Source: JBBQVS01 sp038211295 (GTDB lineage: Bacteria; Chloroflexota; Ktedonobacteria; Ktedonobacterales; Ktedonobacteraceae). Taken from it: a stretch of DNA of 48,149 nucleotides. Of this stretch, positions 8,703-16,268 are shown in pieces. The position numbers and the translations under genes were made by a program. How positions within the stretch are numbered: the first letter of the stretch is position 1; each line of letters starts with the position of its first letter. The DNA is taken from the NCBI GenBank assembly GCA_038211295.1, contig JBBQVS010000022.1:1-48149 (forward strand), read 5' to 3'. The notes beneath the pieces are model-generated. The model made no database searches and was not told the origin of the DNA. It was given only the letters and a program-made list of their open reading frames with translations.

Positions 8703-9020
8703 TTAGTCCCTGGGAAGAGTGGCTACATACGCGTCTAGCGCAGTTCGATCTTCCTCTGGTATCGCAAGCTCAAACTCTTGTTCAAGACGCTTCTTTTTAA
8801 GCGCAACCTCCCAGCAAGAGAGACGCGCACAGAGGTAGGCACCGCGCCCGGACTTTTTCCCCATTGCGTCAATGACAACGTGACCTTCTGGTGTTCTTAC
8901 TATACGTAACAATTCGCGCTTCGCTTTTGTTTCCTTACAGGCGACACAGGTACGCAAAGGAACGTGTTTGGGACGTTTCGGTTGCTGCTTGTTTGATGTC
9001 TTCTGTTCGGCTTTTATCAT
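8703..9020 (-). CDS. rnpM: YlxR family RNA-binding protein (RnpM)
   Basis: This 105-residue product is the small DUF448/YlxR protein encoded between nusA and infB in many bacteria; the Bacillus homologue binds the RNA component of RNase P and modulates it. Diagnostic motifs are visible: PLRTCVACKETKAKRELLRI, then GRGAYLC, with paired cysteines. The N-terminal 20 residues are basic and low-complexity. It lies about 33 nt after nusA and is presumably co-transcribed with it. The structured gap before infB follows. Confidence 0.93.
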   Translation of the reverse strand: MIKAEQKTSNKQQPKRPKHVPLRTCVACKETKAKRELLRIVRTPEGHVVIDAMGKKSGRGAYLCARLSCWEVALKKKRLEQEFELAIPEEDRTALDAYVATLPRD

Positions 9021-9053
9021 CGACTCTTCCTCCTTCTCACAAGTGTTTCAGCG

Positions 9054-10259
9054 TTATTCACCACCATCATCATAGGACGTATTGCGGTGTCCGCCGCCGC
9101 GCTGACTCGAACGGCGGCCCTCGCCTCGCTCGTTGCGGCTCCCGCGTTCGCGCCGAGGCTGGGACGCAACCGCATCCTGTGTACCCGCGCCCGCGTACTG
9201 TTCTTCGTAGACCTCACCCTCGACGGGCCTGATGACGTCGACGCGCCAGCCAGTAAGCTTTGCCGCAAGACGGGCGTTTTGTCCATCTTTGCCAATTGCC
9301 AGGGATAACTGCCGCTCTGGCACGGTGACAACCGCCGTGTGGTCGCCTTCGCGTAGCATGACTTTTAACGGCTTAACGGGGCTAAGCGCATAGCCAACAA
9401 ACGCGGCAGGGTCGGGACTCCATTGGATGATATCAATTTTCTCGTCGTTGAGTTCATGCACAATGTTATTGATGCGTGAGCCACGCACACCGACACACGA
9501 GCCAATCGGGTCGAGTCCCTCCTGATGCGCGACAACGGCGACCTTCGAGCGGCTCCCTGGCTCGCGAGCGATGCTTTTGATCTCAACGGTTCCCTCGTAA
9601 ATCTCTGGAACTTCTGATTCAAAGAGGCGGCGCACGAGGTCGCGATGAGAACGTGAGACAAGAATTTGTAGCATCCGTCCCGGAATACGTCGCACATCGT
9701 ACACAAAGACGCGTAAGCGTTGTCCAAGGCGGTAGTGTTCGCTTGCGACTTCTTCAGTCATTGGCATGATGCCTTCGACCTTATCCACCTTGTCTAAATC
9801 GAAGTCGAGTATCCAGCCGCGCCCGGCCTCTTTGCGTGTGAGTGTGCCAAGCCGAATTTCACCGATCCATGTTTTGATTTGTTCGTAAAGGTGTTCATGT
9901 TCGGCCTCGCGGATGCGCTGTAGAATAACCTGTTTCGCCGTCTGAGTTGGGATACGACTGAAGATGGATGAAGAGTCAACATCTATAAATTGGCCCAATG
10001 CTGCGTTAGGGATAATACGTTGTGCCTCTGCCAGAGAGACCTCGTCATTCACGTTTTCAACTTGTGCGACAACGCGTTTGGAGGCCCACACGTGAACCTC
10101 TCCGTTTTTGTCAACCTCTATCCGAATATTGTCGCCACCAATAAAGCTCTTACGGTACGCTGCTAGCAGGGCATTGGCAACCGTTTCCATTACCACTTCG
10201 CGGGGTAATCCCTTTTCGGCAATCAATTGTGCGACGGCTGCTTGAAATTCGCTTCTCAT
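9054..10259 (-). CDS. nusA: Transcription termination/antitermination factor NusA
   Basis: NusA binds RNA polymerase and nascent RNA to control pausing, termination and antitermination. The 401-residue product shows the N-terminal RNAP-binding domain (residues 1 to about 125), an S1 domain (about 130-200, with EGTVEIKSIAREPGSRSKVAV at its end), and two KH domains (DPIGSCVGVRGSRINNIV and LSLAIGKDGQNARLAAKLTG). The last 45 residues are an Arg/Gly/Ser-rich tail in place of the acidic repeats of E. coli. It is the first gene of the block. The usual upstream neighbour rimP is absent; instead there is a promoter-like region and a divergent pseudogene. Confidence 0.97.
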   Translation of the reverse strand: MRSEFQAAVAQLIAEKGLPREVVMETVANALLAAYRKSFIGGDNIRIEVDKNGEVHVWASKRVVAQVENVNDEVSLAEAQRIIPNAALGQFIDVDSSSIFSRIPTQTAKQVILQRIREAEHEHLYEQIKTWIGEIRLGTLTRKEAGRGWILDFDLDKVDKVEGIMPMTEEVASEHYRLGQRLRVFVYDVRRIPGRMLQILVSRSHRDLVRRLFESEVPEIYEGTVEIKSIAREPGSRSKVAVVAHQEGLDPIGSCVGVRGSRINNIVHELNDEKIDIIQWSPDPAAFVGYALSPVKPLKVMLREGDHTAVVTVPERQLSLAIGKDGQNARLAAKLTGWRVDVIRPVEGEVYEEQYAGAGTQDAVASQPRRERGSRNERGEGRRSSQRGGGHRNTSYDDGGE

Positions 10260-10337
10260 AGACCATAATCCTCCCGCTACGCCCGAATGAAAACACTATA
10301 AATTTTTCTAGTGCGATGAAAAAAGTCCCTGGCATAC

Positions 10338-10364
10338 AGAAAAGTGGGAGCTACCCACTTTTCT
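10338..10364 (-). other. Hairpin in the nusA 5' leader
   Basis: AGAAAAGTGGG (10338-10348) and CCCACTTTTCT (10354-10364) form an 11-bp perfect stem with a 5-nt loop. It lies between the predicted nusA promoter and the nusA start. It could be a leader hairpin or attenuator. Both arms are A/T-rich at their ends, so termination in either direction is possible. Confidence 0.5.
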
Positions 10365-10388
10365 TAAAGGTTCCCTTATTCTGTTCCT

Positions 10389-10397
10389 ATTATAGCA
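10389..10397 (-). promoter_or_regulatory. Extended -10 promoter for the nusA block
   Basis: The minus strand reads TGCTATAAT (10397-10389), a perfect extended -10 element. No good -35 box is found 16-18 bp upstream, which is acceptable for extended -10 promoters. Transcription would start near 10382 and leave a leader of about 120 nt that includes the 11-bp hairpin. Confidence 0.55.
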
Positions 10398-10454
10398 CGC
10401 GCGGGTCGCTTTGCCTAGTGTAACCACTGCGGTATTGTGTACTCTGTGGGTTAG

Positions 10455-11287
10455 CGTGGTGCTGCTGAGGCAGTCAAGCAGCAGAACACCTACGGGGTAG
10501 AGTTCTGGAGTGCGCGTGATCTTATGCCACTCCTTGGGTACGGGAGAAAGTGGCAAAACTTTGAGAACGTTGTTAAAAAAGCAATGGCTGCTTATAAACA
10601 GGGGGACAAATAGTAGAGGATCAATTTACTGGCGTCAGTAAATTGATCGAAGCTGGCAAAGGTGCAACTCGCAAGATCAATGACTATCTTTTGAGCAGTT
10701 TTTCCTGTTACCTTATCGCGATGAACGGTGACTCGCGCAAATCAGAAATAGCGGCGGCACAGAACTATTTTGCAATCTCTACACATGCAAACGAGATACA
10801 TCAGCTTAGAGAGGCACAGGAAAAGCGGCTTGAGAAACGACTTCAGGTTTCGGAAAGCTTCAAACAACTATCGGGCGCGGCTCAAGCATCAGGTGTACAA
10901 ACTCAGTCCTTTGGCATTTTTATTGATGCGGGCTATCTCGGTCTTCATCGTCACACGGTGGAGGAACTCAAAGAGAAAAAAGGCATTCCCCGAAAAGCTG
11001 ACTATTTAGACAATATAGGTGCCGAAGAGCTATCGGCAATAGATTTCAAGAATACACAGACGACTGGCAAGCTCACGCGCGAGGGCATCAGTGGCGAGGA
11101 TGAAGCGATTTCTACACATCGTTTCGTTGGCGATCAGGTACGCAAAGCTATTGAAGCTATTCATGGCCCTATACCCGAAGACCTGCCTTCCGCCGCTTCT
11201 ATCCGCGCACTAGTCGAAGAACGCAGACGCAAGGGCAAGCAACAGGAGCAAAGACAGCTTTCCAACGAGCAGGAAACACTTTTTTGA
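10455..11287 (+). pseudogene. DinD / BRO-N family protein, frameshifted
   Basis: Bases 10643-11287 encode the C-terminal two thirds of a DinD-like protein, including NDYLLSSFSCYLIAMNGD, AAAQNYFAISTHANEI and a DNIGAEELSAIDFKNTQT block typical of DNA-damage-inducible protein D. The missing N-terminal half lies just upstream in another frame: 10500-10610 encodes EFWSARDLMPLLGYGRKW followed by FENVVKKAMAAYKQGDK, then stops at TAGTAG. Shifting frame there restores VEDQFTGVSKLIEAG, continuous with the downstream frame. One lost base near 10608-10613 explains it. In addition, an in-frame stop at 10452-10454 leaves no start codon for the first part. It is therefore a pseudogene unless the read is wrong. 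It is transcribed divergently from nusA. Confidence 0.85.
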
Positions 11288-11375
11288 GTTAGCGAATGTC
11301 GCGCCTCTTAGCTGTATGATATACTTCTTGTGTATATAGGTTGTATGACAAGTGGGTATCAAAGGAGCATCCATT

Positions 11376-12527
11376 ATGGCTGTGTCTCATGTCATCGAGG
11401 ACGAAAAGGCACTTATAGAGGCGATTCGGGAACTGGCACAGGAGCGTGTGGCACCGCGTGCGGCAGAGATTGACCGCACGGGCGATTTTCCCTGGGATAT
11501 GAAAGAACTTCTGGCGCAACAGGATATTCTGGCGATGCCTTTTCCCGTCGAGTATGGCGGAATTGGCGCGAGCGAGCTGTCGATTGTGATGGCTATCGAG
11601 GAGCTTTCGCGTTGTTGCGCGACGACGGGTCTGTTGCTTGCTGTACAACAACTGGGGTCAATGCCGATTGCGATTGCGGGAACCGATGAGCAGAAGCGCA
11701 AGTATTTCCCCAGGCTGGCAAGTGGCGAATGGTTGGCGGCGTATGGTCTTACGGAGTCTGACTCTGGCTCGGATGCGGCGGCGATGCGAACGATGGCGGT
11801 GCGTAAAGGCGATAAATATATTCTGAATGGTTCAAAGCGTTTTATTACAAATGGTGGGCTGGCTCAGGTCAATTCTGTTATGGCAATTACCGACCCGACG
11901 CAGGGAACTCGTGGCATTAGTGCCTTTATTGTTGAGCGTGATTTCCCCGGTTTTTCTGTTGGACGTGTGGAAGACAAGATGGGTATTCGTGGCTCACAGA
12001 CGGCGGAACTGATATTTACCGATTGCGAGGTTCCCGTTGAAAATCTGCTGGGGCGCGAGGGCGACGGTTTTAAGATCGCAATGGGAACGCTAGACCGCAC
12101 GCGTCCGGGTATTGGGGCGCAGGCGGTTGGCATCGCGCAGGGTGCGCTCGATCTCGCAGTCGAGTACGCGAAGCAACGTATTCAGTTCAACAAGCCAATT
12201 GCTGACAATCAGGGTATTCAGTTTATGTTGGCGGATATGGCGACAAAGGTTGAGGCGTCGCGTTTGCTCGTTTATAATGTGGCTGAAATGATAGATCATG
12301 GCGAGAAGAATTTCAGCAAATACTCGTCGATGGCGAAGCTATTCGCCTCCGATGCTGCGATGGAAGTTACCAACGACGCGATACAGGTACTTGGCGGTTA
12401 TGGGTACATCACAGAGTATCCGGCAGAGCGTATGATGCGTGACGCGAAAATCACCCAGATTTACGAAGGCACAAACCAGATACAACGGCTGGTTATCGCA
12501 CGGGCATTGCTAACGGCTCATATGTAG
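11376..12527 (+). CDS. Acyl-CoA dehydrogenase
   Basis: This FAD enzyme introduces a trans-2 double bond into an acyl-CoA and passes electrons to ETF. The 383-residue product has the family motifs YGLTESDSGSDAAAMRT (flavin/substrate binding), MGIRGSQTAEL, and the C-terminal IYEGTNQIQRLVIARALL with the catalytic-base glutamate near residue 364. I chose the ATG at 11376 because AAAGGAG lies 8 bp before it; a GTG at 11352 in frame would add 8 residues including the ribosome site itself. Chain-length specificity (butyryl-type versus branched-chain) is not decided by sequence alone. The EtfBA-EtfD module about 4 kb away would be its natural electron acceptor. Confidence 0.93.
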   Translation: MAVSHVIEDEKALIEAIRELAQERVAPRAAEIDRTGDFPWDMKELLAQQDILAMPFPVEYGGIGASELSIVMAIEELSRCCATTGLLLAVQQLGSMPIAIAGTDEQKRKYFPRLASGEWLAAYGLTESDSGSDAAAMRTMAVRKGDKYILNGSKRFITNGGLAQVNSVMAITDPTQGTRGISAFIVERDFPGFSVGRVEDKMGIRGSQTAELIFTDCEVPVENLLGREGDGFKIAMGTLDRTRPGIGAQAVGIAQGALDLAVEYAKQRIQFNKPIADNQGIQFMLADMATKVEASRLLVYNVAEMIDHGEKNFSKYSSMAKLFASDAAMEVTNDAIQVLGGYGYITEYPAERMMRDAKITQIYEGTNQIQRLVIARALLTAHM

Positions 12528-12580
12528 ATGAGGTTTATGCTGTATAATAATACGAATTATGCATTAGTGTAATGGAGGGA

Positions 12581-12613
12581 GCAAGCGACATGTGCGCTTG
12601 CGCTTTCGTTTGA
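12581..12613 (+). promoter_or_regulatory. Hairpin with possible 7-codon leader ORF
   Basis: GCAAGCG (12581-12587) and CGCTTGC (12595-12601) form a perfect 7-bp stem after the acyl-CoA dehydrogenase stop. Within it, an ATG at 12590 opens the frame MCACAFV ending with TGA at 12611-12613, preceded by GGAGGGA at a usable distance. A TATAAT box is at 12543-12548. It may be a terminator for the upstream gene or a leader of the methyltransferase gene; the leader-peptide reading is speculative. Confidence 0.35.
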
Positions 12614-12629
12614 GACAGAGGAAAATTGG

Positions 12630-13511
12630 ATGCCATCGCTTTCTTTCGATCAAATTGCTCATGCCTATGACGCGACTCGCGGCTATCCAGAGGCGGTTAC
12701 ACAGCAGGTTGTACAGGCTCTGGAGCGTGCCGCGAATGCCACGCCTCAGACACACTTTTTAGAGATAGGTGTTGGTACTGGTCGCATCGCGTTCCCTCTT
12801 GCTTCGCTGGGACATGACTATACAGGTGTTGATATCTCGGAAAAGATGGTAGAGCGATTACAAGAAAAGACACGGGCCGCACACTGGAACGAGCAGCAAC
12901 AGGTATGGGGCAGTCTTCCCGATGAGGATACTGCACAAACGGTAGAAGTGCGCCGTTACACGAACCCAGAGCAGACGGCCTCGCTGCGTCTAATCATGGC
13001 TGATATTACCAGACTGCCATTTCATCGTGCGTCGTTTGATGTCGTGGTGGCTGCACACATCTTTCATCTTGTCGATGGCTGGCAACGGGCGGTACAAGAG
13101 GTGATACGCGTTCTACGCTCTGGTGGTATGCTACTCCACTGCTGGGACGAGCATAGTAAACCTGATGTGCATGATATTTCCGAGGAATGGCAGCGTATCC
13201 TGAAAACGCTTGGCGGCGACACACGGCGGCCTGGGACGCCCTCGGTACATTTTGTGACGGACTGGTTGACGCAACAGGGTTTGCAGACCCAAAAGATACA
13301 CGCGGTAGATTGGAAACGCACGGTTACACCGCGTCAACTACTGGAACATACAACACAACGTATCTGGTCGAATACCTGGAGTATTCCTGACTCGATCTTC
13401 GTACCCGCAACTGAGCTGCTCACGACTTGGGTAAACGAACGCTATGGGAGCAGTATGGACACGCCGCGTGTGCAAGAGTGTCGTTTTGTCATTGGCAAGA
13501 CCACTGTGTAG
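12630..13511 (+). CDS. Class I SAM-dependent methyltransferase
   Basis: The 293-residue protein has the Rossmann methyltransferase fold. Motif I is HFLEIGVGTGRIAFPLASLG (about residues 43-62), followed by the acidic loop GVDISEKMVERL. Motif IV reads FDVVVAAHIFHLVDGW, and EVIRVLRSGGMLLHCWDE follows, as in the Methyltransf_11 group. An insertion of about 30 polar residues (QQQVWGSLPDEDTAQ and following) lies between motifs. A purine-rich site (agaggaaaa) precedes the ATG. Substrate is not determinable. It stands alone, followed by a terminator hairpin. Confidence 0.85.
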   Translation: MPSLSFDQIAHAYDATRGYPEAVTQQVVQALERAANATPQTHFLEIGVGTGRIAFPLASLGHDYTGVDISEKMVERLQEKTRAAHWNEQQQVWGSLPDEDTAQTVEVRRYTNPEQTASLRLIMADITRLPFHRASFDVVVAAHIFHLVDGWQRAVQEVIRVLRSGGMLLHCWDEHSKPDVHDISEEWQRILKTLGGDTRRPGTPSVHFVTDWLTQQGLQTQKIHAVDWKRTVTPRQLLEHTTQRIWSNTWSIPDSIFVPATELLTTWVNERYGSSMDTPRVQECRFVIGKTTV

Positions 13512-13524
13512 TGAAATTGCCGTT

Positions 13525-13563
13525 CGTTGGTCTAACGCTCTATAGGTTGCTGTTAGACCAACG
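13525..13563 (+). terminator. 12-bp hairpin after the methyltransferase gene
   Basis: CGTTGGTCTAAC (13525-13536) and GTTAGACCAACG (13552-13563) are exact complements with a 15-nt loop, 14 nt after the methyltransferase stop. There is no long T-run, so it is a terminator-like stem rather than a textbook intrinsic terminator. Confidence 0.6.
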
Positions 13564-13675
13564 TGCTTCCAAAGAGTTGTGATGTGTGGTATAGTGGCTC
13601 TCCCCTGTTATGCTTCCCCTGGCAATATACAAAGCAACTCAATACTTTGTTCTGCTGTCTTGCTCTCTACTTAGT

Positions 13676-13747
13676 CTGTATCAATCTATTGACACAGACT
13701 TTCTCTTGCTGTATTATATGATTGATACAGATATTGTATTGATACAA
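13676..13747 (+). promoter_or_regulatory. Consensus promoter with operator-like boxes
   Basis: A -35 box TTGACA (13689-13694), a 17-bp spacer and a -10 box TATTAT (13712-13717) make a near-consensus promoter. CTGTATCAATC (13676-13686) and GATTGATACAG (13720-13730) are exact reverse complements that bracket it. A third copy of ATTGATACA is at 13738-13746, inside the 6-2-6 palindrome TTGTAT-TG-ATACAA (13734-13747). The boxes cover the region just upstream of -35 and the start point, which is where a repressor would act. The YtrA-type regulator encoded at the end of this operon is the obvious candidate ligand; that link is inferred. Confidence 0.7.
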
Positions 13748-13764
13748 CAAGGGGAGAGCATACT

Positions 13765-14763
13765 ATGGGTAATTTGAATATTGGGACGGCAATTGTGCTT
13801 CTACTATTCGCTGTTTTAAGCTGTGTTGCAATCGGTGTTGGCCTCCTTATGCGGTTTCGTCCTCTCGTTTTTTCTAGTACGCGTTGGACTACACAACTCG
13901 TTGCATGGAATATCATTGGTGCCAATGAGTATAAGCCATTATTAGTGCAAGATGTGTTACAAACGTACTATCGCATCCAATCCTTCTCTGTAGTAGGCAT
14001 TGGTAGTGCTACACTTTTGTATTTGCTTCTAATCAGTTTTGTTATCAATTCACTGAAATCATTCACTGATATTTTTCTTTTCGAGAGTCAAGTGTTTGTG
14101 GGGGGCTTCTACTTTTGCCTTATTATGGGTGCGAGTATTGGATTTTTAGTGGGAGCCTGGCGAGTGCGGGCGTCTGTTACCAAGCGCGACTCAACCTATG
14201 GTGATCTACAGAGGCGTCAACTTTCCGATTATCGCGCTAATCTTTTCAGGCTATTCCCCATTGCACTCACTGTTTGTGTACCCCTTCTAACTTTTCTTGT
14301 TTTCCCGATACTTGGCTCAACCATACAGCTAGGAGTCTCTCGTAGTGGTGCTGCTATATATGGTGCAAAATCGGTACTGGCACTGTCAATACTTCCTGCA
14401 TTAATACTACTTATACTGCTTATTATGGAAACAATGATGCATCGTATCACAAACCTCTCGCGTTTTAGAGTTACCTATGACCCTGTAGCAGGTCAAAATG
14501 CTGATAATATGTTGCGCTCGATAGTAATTGGCATGATACAGGGGTATGAGTTTGTCATCGTTGGTCTGCTTAGCGTGACGCAATTAAACATTATAGAACG
14601 CGGCTTGTGGCATATTGGCAATCGACCATTTTCCCTTGTGTTCGATATGTTCTTTTACCTTGCACTTCTGGTACAAGCGTCTGGTTTTCTTATTCTTGCG
14701 TTGCAAGGCCGACTGGGTGGCAAGGTGTCGCAATGGCCCTGGCAACACAGACAGGGTTTTTAG
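13765..14763 (+). CDS. Seven-helix membrane protein, paralogue A of the YtrA cassette
   Basis: I do not recognise a named family. The 332-residue product is strongly hydrophobic with about seven predicted transmembrane segments: residues 7-29, 75-95, 110-133, 165-186, 205-226, 250-270 and 292-312. A polar loop carries LSDYRANLFRLFP, and the C-terminus is GRLGGKVSQWPW. The next gene has the same layout and shares these two motifs (VSDY..VIRVLP and GRLGGSVSGWWW), so the two arose by duplication. GGGGAG lies about 10 bp before the ATG. It is the first gene behind the operator-flanked promoter. YtrA operons often hold ABC transporter parts, but no ATPase motif is present here. It could be a permease or a membrane stress sensor. 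Confidence 0.8.
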   Translation: MGNLNIGTAIVLLLFAVLSCVAIGVGLLMRFRPLVFSSTRWTTQLVAWNIIGANEYKPLLVQDVLQTYYRIQSFSVVGIGSATLLYLLLISFVINSLKSFTDIFLFESQVFVGGFYFCLIMGASIGFLVGAWRVRASVTKRDSTYGDLQRRQLSDYRANLFRLFPIALTVCVPLLTFLVFPILGSTIQLGVSRSGAAIYGAKSVLALSILPALILLILLIMETMMHRITNLSRFRVTYDPVAGQNADNMLRSIVIGMIQGYEFVIVGLLSVTQLNIIERGLWHIGNRPFSLVFDMFFYLALLVQASGFLILALQGRLGGKVSQWPWQHRQGF

Positions 14764-14794
14764 TCATGCTTTTTATACAAAAAGGAGTATCCAG

Positions 14795-15811
14795 ATGACT
14801 CTTCTCGCAATGTTCACAAGTGTTTATGGCTCGCTGGTTTTTGCTGGCTTTTCATTTTCGCTCTTACTTAGTATTCTCTTTATTGTTGGTGGTCTTTACA
14901 TTCTGAAAGGTAATGCCTTCTGGACAGCGTTATGGAGTAACGTCAGGTGGCAGCAAGTATTAACCGTGTGGGGTGTTACAGTCGAGCAAGATACCACTGT
15001 GTTGAGCGAGGTAAAGCGTTACTGGCGTATTATTCGTGGCTATTCGCTTATAGGTGCGGGCGGTCTTGCATCGTTCGCTCTGCTTATTCTCTTTGGTGAG
15101 TCTCTGTTGCTGCCTGAAGTTGCTCTAGTCACTACCACGTTAAACGGTGGAGTATATGAGTTTGTGTGGGTACTTGCACTGCTCATGGGTTATGTAGGAG
15201 GATATGCAGTTGGCTTTGAGTATGTAAGGCGTACAGAAACGCATAGGATATTTTACGCAGATACGAGGCAAAGGCATGTCTCAGATTATTGCAGTCAAGT
15301 AATTCGTGTCCTACCAGTTCTGCTTGTGCTATACAACATTGTTATCGCATTTTTAGCGCAACCCTACCTCTGCGTACTTCCGATACCACTAAGCGAGGGA
15401 AGCCAGCTTATACTACAAAAAAATCTCTTTGTGCCAATTGCTATTCCTGCATTGATGATTCTACTCATCTTGTTGGTCGAATGGTTCTTGGTGCGCGTTA
15501 CATCTCTTCCGCGTGTTGTGGTTATATCTGAGATGAGTATCGCGCAACGCGTCGATGATATCATCCGTTCGGTCTCCATCGCGCAGTTAGTATGTTTAGA
15601 GTATGTCATTTCGGGTATGCTTACGTTCGCCCAGTTTTTATTGCTGCAAACTGGTACTCAGGCTCCTGTTTATGTTTCCGCTTTACAATCTTTAGGGTGG
15701 TTCTTCCTGATACTCTTCTGCATCGGCGGTTGTCTTCTCAATACGTTATGCGGGAGGCTTGGGGGAAGCGTATCGGGTTGGTGGTGGCGAACACAGGATA
15801 GCGCAGCATGA
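14795..15811 (+). CDS. Seven-helix membrane protein, paralogue B of the YtrA cassette
   Basis: The 338-residue product is a divergent duplicate of the preceding gene, with about seven hydrophobic helices, a central VSDYCSQVIRVLP loop, the segment AQRVDDIIRSVSIAQLVCLEYV (matching NADNMLRSIVIGMIQGYEFV in the paralogue), and a C-terminal GRLGGSVSGWWW. I placed the start at the ATG at 14795 because AAAGGAG sits 7 bp before it; the longer frame to 14615 overlaps the upstream gene and reads nonsense. The stop overlaps the regulator gene by 4 bp, so translation is coupled. Function is unknown; a heteromeric membrane complex of the two paralogues is the simplest idea. Confidence 0.8.
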   Translation: MTLLAMFTSVYGSLVFAGFSFSLLLSILFIVGGLYILKGNAFWTALWSNVRWQQVLTVWGVTVEQDTTVLSEVKRYWRIIRGYSLIGAGGLASFALLILFGESLLLPEVALVTTTLNGGVYEFVWVLALLMGYVGGYAVGFEYVRRTETHRIFYADTRQRHVSDYCSQVIRVLPVLLVLYNIVIAFLAQPYLCVLPIPLSEGSQLILQKNLFVPIAIPALMILLILLVEWFLVRVTSLPRVVVISEMSIAQRVDDIIRSVSIAQLVCLEYVISGMLTFAQFLLLQTGTQAPVYVSALQSLGWFFLILFCIGGCLLNTLCGRLGGSVSGWWWRTQDSAA

Positions 15812-16203
15812 ATGCACCCTTGTTACTGCTTGACCAGAGTAGTCCGATTCCACCATATGAACAGATTGGTTCACAGGTACGTGCTCTTATTGTTGGCTCG
15901 CGCCTGACTCCTGGTGCGTTACTGCCATCGGTGCGTCAACTTGCCCGCGATCTAGGTGTTGCACCGAACACGGTTGTGCGAGCCTATAATGAGCTTGAAC
16001 GCGATGGATGGGTTGTTTCTTCTGCTCGTAAGGGCGTGATGGTAGCCGAACATCCGCCGCTCATGAGCATAGAAGAGCGAGGGTATCGTCTGGAACAAGC
16101 GGTTGGGCAACTACTTATGACGGCGCACCAACTAGGCGTTGGGGCCTTTGAATTGCATCAGGAGATCGATAGACAAATCTACCGAAACAAAGAGCGGGGG
16201 TAA
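15808..16203 (+). CDS. GntR family transcriptional regulator, YtrA subfamily
   Basis: The 131-residue protein has only a winged helix-turn-helix and a short C-terminal helix pair, the hallmark of the YtrA subgroup, which lacks a large effector domain. The helix-turn-helix is clear: PPYEQIGSQVRALIV, then TPGALLPSVRQLARDLGV, then APNTVVRAYNELERDGWV. Its ATG overlaps the preceding membrane protein gene (ATGA). YtrA proteins usually repress their own operon. Here the promoter about 2.1 kb upstream carries three ATTGATACA boxes that would suit a dimeric regulator. Confidence 0.92.
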   Translation: MNAPLLLLDQSSPIPPYEQIGSQVRALIVGSRLTPGALLPSVRQLARDLGVAPNTVVRAYNELERDGWVVSSARKGVMVAEHPPLMSIEERGYRLEQAVGQLLMTAHQLGVGAFELHQEIDRQIYRNKERG

Positions 16204-16224
16204 GTATGGAGCGACTCAAGGTGC

Positions 16225-16259
16225 TTCCCGACAGAGGTAGAACTTACCTCTATCGGGAA
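16225..16259. terminator. Bidirectional terminator between the YtrA cassette and etfD
   Basis: TTCCCGACAGAGGTA (16225-16239) and TACCTCTATCGGGAA (16245-16259) form a 15-bp stem with one wobble and a 5-nt loop. It lies between the stop codons of two convergent genes, 20 bp after one and 10 bp after the other. Confidence 0.75.
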
Positions 16260-16268
16260 ATGGTTTGC

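Noticed and set aside
10619..10648. A 12-bp perfect inverted repeat around ggcgtc
   Set aside because: It lies inside the coding sequence of the DinD-like pseudogene (VEDQFTGVSKLIEAG), where the protein similarity explains the bases. It is not treated as a terminator or recombination site.
14615..14794. Longer N-terminal frame for the second membrane protein
   Set aside because: It overlaps the preceding gene, has no membrane protein character, and the ATG at 14795 has a good ribosome site.
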